From Bacteroidales bacterium (lineage in GTDB: Bacteria > Bacteroidota > Bacteroidia > Bacteroidales > JAADJA01): a DNA stretch of 45,865 bases. A program made the translations under genes and the position numbers. Where the stretch lies: contig JADHVR010000027.1 in assembly GCA_016783885.1 (NCBI GenBank), forward strand, positions 1 through 45,865. Reading direction: 5' to 3'. Position 1 is the stretch's first letter. Every line of letters begins with the position of its first letter. Positions 8,877 through 17,349 of the stretch are shown one piece after another. The notes under the pieces were generated by a model, which was not told the DNA's origin, searched no databases, and saw only the letters and a program-made list of their open reading frames with translations.

Positions 8877-8995
8877 AGGGAATAAGAATTGATTAATAAA
8901 CTGATTAGTTACAAATTTTTTATTAATATTGCTGTTATCAATAATGAAAACAAACTTTTGCCTGTTTTAAACTGAAAGCATATTATTTTAACAAT

Positions 8996-10954
8996 ATGAC
9001 TGTTTCGGAGACAAATAGAAGGATTAAAATAATTTACCATGATTTACTCAGGTTATGCAGTCCGTTTATCAGGAAAAAAGAAATTCCAAAACTCAGGGCA
9101 GCTTATGAATTGGTATTAGACTTTCACAAAACGGATTGGGAACAGACAGGCGAAGAACATTTATATCACTCCATCGAGGTTGCAAAAATAGTTTTAAAAG
9201 AACTTAATCTCGGCATTACCTCAGTTATTTGTGCATTGTTGCACAATGTAGTTGATAATGAAAAAATATCTATATCCGATATCAGGAAGAAATTTGGAGA
9301 TGAGGTCGCTGTAATAATTGAAGGTTACATTAAAATATCTGACCTGAAGACAGAAAAAATATCTATTCATTCCGAAAACTTCAGAAAGCTTTATCTTTCA
9401 CTAATTAAAGACATCAGGGTAATATTAATAAAACTGGCGCACCGACTTCATGATATGCGTTTTTATGAAGAATTACCAGGCTATAAAAAGGAAAGATTTT
9501 TACAAGAAGTAAATCACCTGTATATTCCCATTGCACACAGGCTCGGATTATATAACATTAAATCCGAGCTTGAAGAACTGTGGATGAAACATACATATCC
9601 TGACATATATAAAACAATTGCAAAAAAAATCAGGAATTCGAGGACTAAACAAAAAGTATTTATCCAGGATTTCACCCGTCCGATCGAGAGAGAGCTTCTA
9701 AAACAAAAGTTTAATTGTGAAATTAAAGGTCGTCCTAAATCCATACATTCAATCTGGCGAAAAATGAAAAAGCAGGATGTGGAGTTTGATGAAGTATATG
9801 ACCTTTTCGCTATAAGAATCATTATTAATACCAATAAAAAGAAAGAAAAAGCTGATTGCTGGAGGGCTTATTCTATTGTAACTGATATTTACCAGCCGAA
9901 TCCAAAACGACTTCGTGACTGGATTTCTTCACCAAAAGCAAGCGGTTATGAATCGCTGCATACAACTGTAATAGGACCAAACGGAAAGTGGGTGGAGGTG
10001 CAATTACGATCGGCACGTATGGATGAAATTGCCGAGCAGGGACTGGCTGCACACTGGAAATATAAAGAAGGAGGTGGCAAAAAAGACCAGGAAGAATGGA
10101 TGAACAAGATAAGGGAAGTTATTGAAAGTCCCGAATCAGAAACACTTGAGAAAAGCAAGCTGTCCAAAATAGAATTATACTCTGATAAGATATTCGTTTT
10201 TACTCCCGACGGAGACCTTAAAAAACTTCCTAAAGGCTCGACGATTCTTGATTTTTCTTATGAAATACATACAAGTGTGGGCAACATGTGCAACGGCGCC
10301 CGCGTTAATAACAAAATCGTTCCCATCAGATACATCCTAAGGAATGGTGATAAAGTTGAGATAATTACTTCCAAAAATCAAAAGCCGAAATTGGATTGGC
10401 TGAATTTTGTTAATACTAACAAAGCAAAATCGAAAATAAAACGTGCCATTAAAGAAGAAAAATACCAGGAAGCAGAGATTGGAAAGGAAATGCTTCGCCG
10501 TAAACTCAGGAACCGGAAAATTCAATATAATGATACAATAATTGATAAGCTTATAAAACAATATAAATTAAAATCATCCGTCGATCTTTATTACCTTATT
10601 GCAATTGAGAAAATTGACCTTGCGGATATTAAAAAATTAATTTCAGAAGATACAAATGTCGCATTAAAAACTTCGGAAAAAGAAATCCTTGCCGAACCTG
10701 ATAAAGAAATTAAGCATCGGGAGGATAAAAACAAGGATTTTATGCTAATCGATGATAGTATCGATAATCTGAATTATGAGTTAGCAAATTGCTGTAATCC
10801 AAGGCAGGGCGACGCTGTGTTTGGATTCGTAACGGTAGGGAAAGGCATTACTATTCACCGGATTAATTGCCCGAATGCAGAACAGTTGCTTTCGAAATAT
10901 AAATATAGGGTAATTAATGTTAAATGGCGGAAAACGAATGAAAATAAAAATTGA
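8996..10954 (+). CDS. relA: RelA/SpoT homologue with degenerate hydrolase site and no ACT domain
   Basis: The 652-residue protein has an HD region (about 35-185), a (p)ppGpp synthetase domain (about 235-355: GRPKSIHSIWRKM, FDEVYDLFAIRI, GYESLHTTV), TGS (396-458) and a Cys-containing domain (595-632: ANCCNPRQGD, HRINCPN). It then stops, so the roughly 80-residue ACT domain of full-length RSH proteins is missing. The hydrolase site is altered: HD is His83-Asn84, ED is Asp87-Asn88, and the LADRLHNMR block reads LAHRLHDMR. Only His58 and His83 remain as expected. The synthetase loop is RLRD (305-308), close to the RxKD of bifunctional enzymes, not the ExDD of RelA. I infer a synthetase-only enzyme. 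First gene of a ten-gene co-directional run. Confidence 0.9.
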   Translation: MTVSETNRRIKIIYHDLLRLCSPFIRKKEIPKLRAAYELVLDFHKTDWEQTGEEHLYHSIEVAKIVLKELNLGITSVICALLHNVVDNEKISISDIRKKFGDEVAVIIEGYIKISDLKTEKISIHSENFRKLYLSLIKDIRVILIKLAHRLHDMRFYEELPGYKKERFLQEVNHLYIPIAHRLGLYNIKSELEELWMKHTYPDIYKTIAKKIRNSRTKQKVFIQDFTRPIERELLKQKFNCEIKGRPKSIHSIWRKMKKQDVEFDEVYDLFAIRIIINTNKKKEKADCWRAYSIVTDIYQPNPKRLRDWISSPKASGYESLHTTVIGPNGKWVEVQLRSARMDEIAEQGLAAHWKYKEGGGKKDQEEWMNKIREVIESPESETLEKSKLSKIELYSDKIFVFTPDGDLKKLPKGSTILDFSYEIHTSVGNMCNGARVNNKIVPIRYILRNGDKVEIITSKNQKPKLDWLNFVNTNKAKSKIKRAIKEEKYQEAEIGKEMLRRKLRNRKIQYNDTIIDKLIKQYKLKSSVDLYYLIAIEKIDLADIKKLISEDTNVALKTSEKEILAEPDKEIKHREDKNKDFMLIDDSIDNLNYELANCCNPRQGDAVFGFVTVGKGITIHRINCPNAEQLLSKYKYRVINVKWRKTNENKN

Positions 10955-11831
10955 AGAAGGAAAAACTTATCTCTTTAAAATATCAGGCTCGGTTGTTTCG
11001 CCCGATGGTCAGGATTATTTCATATTAATTGACCTTAACAATGTTAAACACCTGTTAGGGAAAAAATATTATTCAAAATATAAATTCGAAATAGGGCAGA
11101 CAATCAATTGCAGGATCGACAAAATAAATTGCAACGGAAAGATATATCTTGAGCCGGAACATCCTTATTATAAACAAGGTAATAAATATGAATTCTTTTT
11201 TCAAAAAACCAAAAAAATTCTTAATTCAGCAGGAGAAAAGGAAAAAATAGCTCTTTTAACCGATGTTTTTAACAATAAAATCGAAATGCCTTTTGAAGAC
11301 CAGCACCATGAACTTAAACCCGGAGAAAAATTAAAATGCAAAGTTAAAAAGATAAAAAAGGGAATAATTTTTATTTCAGTTACTGATAAAGATGATTATT
11401 CGGGATTAAAGATAAACGAGAGATATAGTTATAAAATTTCTCACACTAAAACTTATGCCGGCAAATATGATTATTTTGTATTAATTGATCCGAATGGACG
11501 TAAATACAAGATAAGGAAAAAATTCTATGATAAGTATAATCTGGAACCAGGAAAAACAGTGGTTTGCAGGCTGATTAAAGACGGAAAACGAAAATACCTG
11601 GAACCTATGCATCCTGTATTTATTATTGGGGAAGAATACGATTTTGAGATTATTAGAGAAGGTTACAGAAATGTTTATCCTGATGAAAAAAAAGCAGTTT
11701 ACATTTTAAAAAATAATTACGGAAAAGAAATTTTACTTAATAAAGAAGATATATCTCCAGCTAAAATAAAACAGAGAAAAATCAAGTGCAAGGTATCCGA
11801 TATCAGAAAAGGTCAGGTTTATTTGGATTGA
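10938..11831 (+). CDS. Internally duplicated OB/S1-like protein of unknown function
   Basis: About 297 residues from the ATG at 10938, overlapping the relA-like gene by 17 bp (an in-frame ATG at 10917 is less likely). It holds two similar halves of A-B order. A units: YLFKISGSVV...DYFILIDLNN...IYLEPEHP and YSYKISHTKT...DYFVLIDPNG...KYLEPMHP. B units end in KCKVKKIKKGIIFISV and KCKVSDIRKGQVYLD. The B units look like small OB/S1-type barrels with many lysines, which would suit RNA or nucleotide binding, but no family is recognised. It is translationally coupled on both sides, so its function is probably tied to the stringent enzyme or the phosphatase. Confidence 0.75.
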   Translation: MKIKIEEGKTYLFKISGSVVSPDGQDYFILIDLNNVKHLLGKKYYSKYKFEIGQTINCRIDKINCNGKIYLEPEHPYYKQGNKYEFFFQKTKKILNSAGEKEKIALLTDVFNNKIEMPFEDQHHELKPGEKLKCKVKKIKKGIIFISVTDKDDYSGLKINERYSYKISHTKTYAGKYDYFVLIDPNGRKYKIRKKFYDKYNLEPGKTVVCRLIKDGKRKYLEPMHPVFIIGEEYDFEIIREGYRNVYPDEKKAVYILKNNYGKEILLNKEDISPAKIKQRKIKCKVSDIRKGQVYLD

Positions 11832-13798
11832 AAAACTTAAATAAATATCAAACGCTCTATAATTTTATACCAGTGATTAAAAACAAAGGATTAGCTTTTA
11901 AGCTAAGTATATACATTTTAACCTGCTCAACATTTTTATTTCTTCTCATCCAGATATATGATTACCAGGTTTCTAAAAAATTGTTGCTTAATGAAGTCAA
12001 ACAAAACGCCCTGCAATTGACAAATGCCACGGTCAACAAAATTGAAAAGGTTATTTACTCAACTCAAAAGATACCTTCGACACTGATTTATGTTATGGAG
12101 AATTCGGAAATTAAAGAAAATGAGCTTTTAGATATGCTAAGCATGATTGTTAAGAATAATCCTGATGTATTCGGAAGTTGTATTGCTTTTAAACCTTATG
12201 GGTTTTTCAAAGAGATCAGACAATATGCACCTTATTATTATAAAATACAGGATGAAATAAAGTTTAAAAATCTTGGAACCGAAGACTATGACTACTTTAA
12301 ATGGGATTGGTATAATTTGCCAAAGACTAATAACCGGGCCATGTGGTCAGAACCATATTTTGATGAAGGTGGAGGTGATGTGATAATGGCAACTTATTCC
12401 GTTCCTTTTTATGATCAAAAGAATCATCAGGAAGTATTCAGGGGAGTTATTACAGCCGATATTTCTTTGGACTGGCTGGAAGAACTTATGAACTCTATTA
12501 AAATATATAAAAGCGGCTATGCTTTTCTGGTTTCTCAAACCGGAACCATAATAACTCATCCGAATGAAGAATTCAAGTTAAAGGAAAGTATGTTCAGCCT
12601 TGCAGAAAAATATAATCGCCCCGATCTGAAAAGAATTGGTGAGGATATGATAAAAGGTAATAGTCAATTCCTGCCTTACGTATCATTAATGCTTAATAAA
12701 CCATGTCGAATCTATTATGCACCAATGCCGGAAACCAACTGGTCAATGGGTGTGATATTCCCGGATAAAGAGCTTTTTGCGGAACTTGATAAATTATTCT
12801 ATAACACATTATTAATAGGAATTTTGGGTATAATTGTCCTGTTAGTACTTATTATCACGATATCCCGTAATATTACCAGCCCCTTGCGAAAATTAGCTTT
12901 TGCCGCTGAAGAAATTGGTTCCGGAAATTTTAATGCTGTTTTTGATTACGCTAATTCGGCAAAAGAGATCACAATGCTGGGTAATACTTTCAGGCGTATG
13001 CAACAGGAATTAAAAGATTATATGAGGAACCTGGAGAAAACAACTGCCGCTAAAGAAAAGATTGAAAGTGAACTAAAAATTGCACATGATATTCAGCAGG
13101 GAATGATCCCTAAAATATTTCCTCCTTTTCCTGATAGAGAAGATATTGATATCTATGCTGTTTTGGAACCCGCACGGCAAGTGGGTGGCGACTTATATGA
13201 TTTTTTCTTTCTTGATGATGAATTGCTTTGCTTTGCTATCGGAGATGTGTCGGATAAGGGAGTGCCTTCATCCCTGCTAATGGCTATTACAATAGCCTTA
13301 TTAAGGGCTAAAGCGAATAAAGATTTGGAAGTATCTGAAATTGTAAACAGTATCAATAAAAATATTAGCAATGGGAATGATAATCTGATGTTTGTTACTT
13401 TTTTCATTGGTTTGTTAAATCTGAAGACAGGAGAGTTAAATTATTGTAATGCCGGGCATAATTATCCTTACCTGATTTCACAGAGATTAAAAGCAGAGGA
13501 GATACAAGAAACACATGGAACTCCGCTTGGTATTCATGAAGAACAGGTATATAAATCAGGAAAGATCAATTTGAAAAAGAATGATAAATTAATATTATAT
13601 ACCGATGGAGTTACTGAAGCAATGAGTAAAGATGGTGAATTATATGGAGATGATCGTTTTCTAAACCTGATTGAAAGTAAATGTTTACAAAGTGACCCTG
13701 AAAAAATAATAAAGCTAATTTTGGATGATGTTGGAAAATTTTCATCAGGAGCAGAGAGGGCAGATGATATAACCTTGTTGGTATTATCCTATTATTGA
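11828..13798 (+). CDS. Membrane sensor phosphatase: Cache-HAMP-PP2C (SpoIIE type)
   Basis: I place the start at TTG 11828, whose TTGA overlaps the TGA of the upstream gene; a GTG at 11786 is a longer alternative. Order: transmembrane helix (LSIYILTCSTFLFLLIQIY), an extracytoplasmic double-Cache-like region of about 270 residues, a second helix (TLLIGILGIIVLLVLIITI), HAMP, a short coiled coil, and a PP2C/SpoIIE phosphatase with metal-binding acids in GGDLYDFF, GDVSDKG, LYTDGVTEA and ADDITLLV. Such RsbU/RsbP-like enzymes dephosphorylate STAS anti-sigma antagonists in response to an outside signal. A kinase and a STAS gene lie just downstream, giving a complete partner-switching set. Confidence 0.9.
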   Translation: MKNLNKYQTLYNFIPVIKNKGLAFKLSIYILTCSTFLFLLIQIYDYQVSKKLLLNEVKQNALQLTNATVNKIEKVIYSTQKIPSTLIYVMENSEIKENELLDMLSMIVKNNPDVFGSCIAFKPYGFFKEIRQYAPYYYKIQDEIKFKNLGTEDYDYFKWDWYNLPKTNNRAMWSEPYFDEGGGDVIMATYSVPFYDQKNHQEVFRGVITADISLDWLEELMNSIKIYKSGYAFLVSQTGTIITHPNEEFKLKESMFSLAEKYNRPDLKRIGEDMIKGNSQFLPYVSLMLNKPCRIYYAPMPETNWSMGVIFPDKELFAELDKLFYNTLLIGILGIIVLLVLIITISRNITSPLRKLAFAAEEIGSGNFNAVFDYANSAKEITMLGNTFRRMQQELKDYMRNLEKTTAAKEKIESELKIAHDIQQGMIPKIFPPFPDREDIDIYAVLEPARQVGGDLYDFFFLDDELLCFAIGDVSDKGVPSSLLMAITIALLRAKANKDLEVSEIVNSINKNISNGNDNLMFVTFFIGLLNLKTGELNYCNAGHNYPYLISQRLKAEEIQETHGTPLGIHEEQVYKSGKINLKKNDKLILYTDGVTEAMSKDGELYGDDRFLNLIESKCLQSDPEKIIKLILDDVGKFSSGAERADDITLLVLSYY

Positions 13799-13815
13799 AA
13801 TTGGAAGCAATCTTA

Positions 13816-14229
13816 ATGAAACAAACGCAACTAATATTAAAAAACGACATTACTGAAATAGGAAAAATCTATTTATTTCTAAAGAAACTATCAGCAGAAT
13901 GGAATTTATCAAAGGAACTTATCTTTGAACTGAACTTAGTGCTTGAGGAATGTATTGTAAATATCATTCGTTACGGTTACACTGATAATAAAACTCATAA
14001 AATAAAGATAGAATTCAGAAGGAATGATAAAACCGTGTCTATGTTGATTGAGGATGATGGGATAGCATTCAATATTTTGGAAGAGCCACCAACCGGAGAA
14101 CATGGTAAGTCTGTCGAAAAAAGAAAGATAGGGGGGCTGGGTATCCATTTTATCAAATCTTTGGTTGATCATATTAATTACAAGAGAGAAGACGGATTAA
14201 ACAAACTGATATTAATAAAAAAATCTTAA
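13816..14229 (+). CDS. RsbW-like anti-sigma / serine kinase
   Basis: About 137 residues from ATG 13816; a TTG at 13795 overlapping the upstream stop would add seven. It has the HATPase_c_2 fold of RsbW/SpoIIAB: N-box EECIVNIIRYGY, G1 box EDDGIAF and G2 box GGLGIHFIKSLVD. Family members phosphorylate a STAS antagonist and sequester a sigma factor or another target. Bacteroidota generally lack sigma-B, and no sigma factor is encoded nearby, so its partner is unknown. It lies between the PP2C phosphatase and the aldehyde dehydrogenase with gaps of at most about 17 bp. Confidence 0.88.
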   Translation: MKQTQLILKNDITEIGKIYLFLKKLSAEWNLSKELIFELNLVLEECIVNIIRYGYTDNKTHKIKIEFRRNDKTVSMLIEDDGIAFNILEEPPTGEHGKSVEKRKIGGLGIHFIKSLVDHINYKREDGLNKLILIKKS

Positions 14230-14240
14230 AATTGAAACTT

Positions 14241-15671
14241 ATGAATAATATTCAAGACATTGCAGATGAACTCATGCTCAATGCTGCCATGGCGGCAGGT
14301 GAGTTCCAGCAACTTGACCAGTCAAGTACCGATAAAATTGTCGAAAACATATTCAAAGCAGGTTTAAATAACAGGGTAAAGCTTGCCAGGCTTGCACAGG
14401 AAGAAACCGGAATTGGAGTCTGGCAGCATAAAGTCCTGAAAAATGTTTTGGCTACACAAATGGTATTTGAAAATATTAAAGATGAAAAGACCGTTGGGGT
14501 TATCAAAAAGGATGATAATAGTGGAATTGTTGAAATCGCTCAACCACTGGGCCCTGTTTTTGCGATAATACCTATAACAAATCCCACCTCCACTATTCTT
14601 TTCAAAATATTAATCTCGATGAAGACCCGAAACCCCGTGATAGTCAGTCCGCCGAGAAATGCTGTTAACTGTTGTAAAGAAACGGTAGATATCTGCTACG
14701 AGGCAGCGTTAGCAGCAGGAGCACCTGAAGATTGTATTCAAATTATTGAGCATGGCTCAAGAGAACTGACCCGTACCATCATGTCTCATCCCCATCTGGC
14801 TCTTACATTAGCTACCGGAGGTACCGGTCTGGTTCATGCTGCATACAGTTCAGGTAACCCTGCTATCGGTGTCGGACCGGGAAATGTACCTGTGTTTATT
14901 GACAAAAGTGCTGATATTCCTTTTGCCATTGAAAATATTATTACATCCAAGACATTTGATAATGGTACAGTATGCGCCAGTGAGCAATCAATCATAGTTG
15001 AAAAGGCGATTTCGGATACCGTCAGGAAAGAATTTGAAAAACAGCAATGCTATTTCATTGATGAAATGGAAATTAAAAAACTGGAAGACTATGCAGTGCT
15101 GAAAGAGAAGGGAACCATGAATCCTGAGATTGTCGGAAAACCGGCAGGCTTTATTGCAGAGAAAGCCGGTATCAATATTCCCGAAGGGACTAAGATACTG
15201 ATGGCACGGTTAAATGGTGTTGGTACTGAATATCCCCTTTCTATTGAGATACTTGCCCCGGTTCTTGCCTATTATGAATGTGAAAATTATGAGGCTGCTA
15301 TTAAAACCTGCATCGATCTGAATTTTTTAGGAGGTATTGGTCATACAGCAGCAATATATGCCAATGATGAAGGACGGATTATGGAATTTTCCAGGCTCAT
15401 GAATGCAGGAAGGATAGTTGTTAATACTCCATCGTCGCAGGGAGCCGTTGGCGGACTTTTTAATACCCTTTATACTTCCTTTACACTTGGCTGTGGAACA
15501 GGCGGTAAGAATATCACTACTGAAAATATTTCTGCTCATCACCTGATCAATATTCAACGGGTTTGCAGAAGAAAAAAGAACGTCCAATGGTTTCAATTTG
15601 ATCTTACTAAATATACTGATGAAAACATAGATGCTGATAATATACTGAATGAATATTATAAAAACTATTAA
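14241..15671 (+). CDS. CoA-acylating aldehyde (acetaldehyde) dehydrogenase, single-domain
   Basis: About 476 residues from ATG 14241 (TTG 14232 is an alternative). It matches the N-terminal half of AdhE along its length: PLGPVFAIIPITNPTST, SMKTRNPVIVSPP, ATGGTGLVHAAYSSG, catalytic Cys in FDNGTVCASEQS and the late block TPSSQGAVGGLFN. The family converts acetaldehyde, NAD+ and CoA to acetyl-CoA, reversibly. There is no fused iron-dependent alcohol dehydrogenase, so it is not AdhE. It lies between the RsbW-like kinase and the STAS gene. No microcompartment shell gene or ethanolamine/propanediol gene is present. The chain-length preference is not evident. Confidence 0.88.
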   Translation: MNNIQDIADELMLNAAMAAGEFQQLDQSSTDKIVENIFKAGLNNRVKLARLAQEETGIGVWQHKVLKNVLATQMVFENIKDEKTVGVIKKDDNSGIVEIAQPLGPVFAIIPITNPTSTILFKILISMKTRNPVIVSPPRNAVNCCKETVDICYEAALAAGAPEDCIQIIEHGSRELTRTIMSHPHLALTLATGGTGLVHAAYSSGNPAIGVGPGNVPVFIDKSADIPFAIENIITSKTFDNGTVCASEQSIIVEKAISDTVRKEFEKQQCYFIDEMEIKKLEDYAVLKEKGTMNPEIVGKPAGFIAEKAGINIPEGTKILMARLNGVGTEYPLSIEILAPVLAYYECENYEAAIKTCIDLNFLGGIGHTAAIYANDEGRIMEFSRLMNAGRIVVNTPSSQGAVGGLFNTLYTSFTLGCGTGGKNITTENISAHHLINIQRVCRRKKNVQWFQFDLTKYTDENIDADNILNEYYKNY

Positions 15672-15682
15672 TACATAAAATC

Positions 15683-16003
15683 ATGGTAAACTTTAATTTC
15701 GATAACATATCAAATACTTTGCATTGCCGGTTTACCGGCAGACTTGATACGGAAAATATCCTTAAGATATCTGAAACTGTCGAGGAAAAATTAAAAGGTC
15801 ATTCCGCTAATGATCAGCAAAAATCTTTTTCGGTAGTTTTTGACATTGCACAGGTCGATTATATTGCTTCGGCATTTATAAGGGTTTGCATTAAATCAGT
15901 TCAACAAACCGGAGAAGGCAATTTTTCCGTTTTAAATGCCAGTCCTTTGATAAAGAAAACCTTTAAAATAGCAGGGCTGGATAAGGAGCTTAATGTTTCA
16001 TAA
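15683..16003 (+). CDS. STAS-domain anti-sigma factor antagonist
   Basis: The 106-residue protein is a single STAS domain: beta-rich start (FTGRLDTENI), VVFDIAQVDYIASAFIRVCI and a C-terminal FKIAGLDKEL. The Ser in DYIASAF is where SpoIIAA/RsbV carry the phosphorylated serine, so it is the likely substrate of the kinase and of the PP2C phosphatase encoded upstream. It follows the aldehyde dehydrogenase by 11 bp. It completes the set, but is separated from the kinase by the dehydrogenase gene, which is unusual. Confidence 0.85.
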   Translation: MVNFNFDNISNTLHCRFTGRLDTENILKISETVEEKLKGHSANDQQKSFSVVFDIAQVDYIASAFIRVCIKSVQQTGEGNFSVLNASPLIKKTFKIAGLDKELNVS

Positions 16004-16027
16004 AATTTGATTACATAAGTAGATATT

Positions 16028-16699
16028 ATGAAAAAAAATAAACTTAATTTTATAATAAATGCTTTGTTGTTTTTCTGTATGGCATCAATGGCAGGTATAG
16101 GTTTTTTAATGAAATATATATTAATTTCCGGTCAGGAAAGATGGGTTAAATACGGTAGCAACGTAGATATTTTACTCTTTAATATGGACAGGCATAAATG
16201 GGGTACTATACATCTCATTATAGGATTTGTTATGCTCGGATTATTAGTACTTCATATAATCTTACACTGGAAAGTAATATTATGCATGTATCACAGATTA
16301 ATTAAATGGAAAATGGCAAGAAAAATAATTGCATCTATGTTTATTATCACCTGTACACTTTTAATTGTTTTACCTTTTATTATCAAACCCCAAATAAAAG
16401 AAGTTAAACAAGGCGAAGGACGAAAAAAAACAGAACAAAACCGGGTATCTGAAAAAAAAGAAAGCAATAATTCAAATAGAATCAATCATAATGTTAATAC
16501 GTCAATTGAAGTTAAAGGATATATGACACTTGGTGAAGTATCAGGAAAATACAATGTTCCGTCTGAATATTTAAAGGAAAAACTTAAAATTCCAAAGTCA
16601 GTTTCTGATAAACAAAAACTTGGCTGGTTACGCAAAAAATATAATTTCAGAATGAGTAATGTTGAGAATGCAATTAGTGAATACAAAAAAAATGAATAA
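16028..16699 (+). CDS. DUF4405-type membrane protein with C-terminal soluble domain
   Basis: The 223-residue protein has three or four membrane helices (start to about residue 35; GTIHLIIGFVMLGLLVLHII; IIASMFIITCTLLIVLPFII near 105-125). The block DRHKWGTIH...LHIILHW with spaced histidines is typical of DUF4405, a cytochrome-b-like family where these residues may bind haem. After a Lys/Glu/Asn linker comes a small domain (YMTLGEVSGKYNVPSEYLKE, then LGWLRKKYNF) that I know from DUF4405-linked proteins. A redox role in the membrane is an inference. It lies in the run with 24- and 11-bp gaps. Confidence 0.75.
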   Translation: MKKNKLNFIINALLFFCMASMAGIGFLMKYILISGQERWVKYGSNVDILLFNMDRHKWGTIHLIIGFVMLGLLVLHIILHWKVILCMYHRLIKWKMARKIIASMFIITCTLLIVLPFIIKPQIKEVKQGEGRKKTEQNRVSEKKESNNSNRINHNVNTSIEVKGYMTLGEVSGKYNVPSEYLKEKLKIPKSVSDKQKLGWLRKKYNFRMSNVENAISEYKKNE

Positions 16700-16710
16700 A
16701 ATAAAAAATC

Positions 16711-17349
16711 ATGAAAATAACCATTATTTATGATAACGAAGTTTGGAAAGAGGGACTTAAATCTGACTGGGGTTTCTCCTGCTTTATAGAGGCTTATGAA
16801 AAGAAAATACTTTTTGATACTGGCGCTAACGGCTCTATACTGCTTGATAATATGGAAAAACTCGGTATAGATCCCTCTATTGTTGAGGAGGTTATTATTT
16901 CTCATGCTCATTTTGACCATACCGGTGGTCTGTCATCTTTTCTTAACATGAATAACAATGTTAAGATTTATGTTCCTGTTTCATTTAGAGGGATTCGTAA
17001 TGCAAAGGAAGTAATTGCTGTTAGTGAACCCATAAAGATACACGAGAATATTTTCTTAACTGGCGAGCTTAAAGGCATAGAACAATCTCTTATTATCAAA
17101 ACAGACAAAGGATTAGTTATAATTGCAGGATGTTCGCATCCAGGGATTAATAATATTTTAAAAGCAGCATTACTATTTGGAAAGCCTTATGCAATTATCG
17201 GAGGATTACACGGATTTGATGAATTCGATTTAATTGAAGGTTTGGCACTTGTATGTCCTGCTCATTGTACTCAATTCAAATCCAAAATAAAGGCTTTGTA
17301 TCCCGAAAAGTATATTGATGGAGGGGCAGGTAAAGTAATCGAGATATGA
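16711..17349 (+). CDS. Metallo-beta-lactamase fold hydrolase (COG1237-like)
   Basis: The 212-residue protein has the zinc motif ISHAHFDHTGG, an early LFDTG loop, IIAGCSHPGI and a late ALVCPAHCTQFKSK. It resembles the COG1237 group of metal-dependent hydrolases related to dihydropterin-ribofuranosyl-aminobenzene phosphate synthases, but is shorter than many members. The substrate is unknown. It is coupled to the next gene by an ATGA overlap. Confidence 0.83.
   Translation: MKITIIYDNEVWKEGLKSDWGFSCFIEAYEKKILFDTGANGSILLDNMEKLGIDPSIVEEVIISHAHFDHTGGLSSFLNMNNNVKIYVPVSFRGIRNAKEVIAVSEPIKIHENIFLTGELKGIEQSLIIKTDKGLVIIAGCSHPGINNILKAALLFGKPYAIIGGLHGFDEFDLIEGLALVCPAHCTQFKSKIKALYPEKYIDGGAGKVIEI

Larger units (their letters stand above)
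8670..8995. other. 326-bp intergenic region between floA and relA-like gene
   Basis: It holds the floA terminator (8714-8752), a 7-bp hairpin AATGGTA...TACCATT (8790-8808), a short duplicated TTTCCCCTAT stretch (about 8808-8842) and a CCCGATA-gg-TATCGGG palindrome (8861-8876). The last 120 bp are AT-rich and presumably contain the promoter of the large downstream operon; I could not place a convincing TTTG/TAnnTTTG pair. No gene was seen. Confidence 0.5.

Noticed and set aside
14241..15671. Bifunctional AdhE
   Set aside because: The protein stops at about 476 residues and no iron-dependent alcohol dehydrogenase domain follows in any frame.
14241..15671. Microcompartment (EutE/PduP) locus
   Set aside because: No shell, ethanolamine or propanediol gene is in the neighbourhood, and the sequence follows AdhE more closely.
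16486..16920. 144-codon minus-strand reading frame opposite the DUF4405 and MBL genes
   Set aside because: It overlaps two well-supported genes, has no motif, and runs against the direction of a tight operon.
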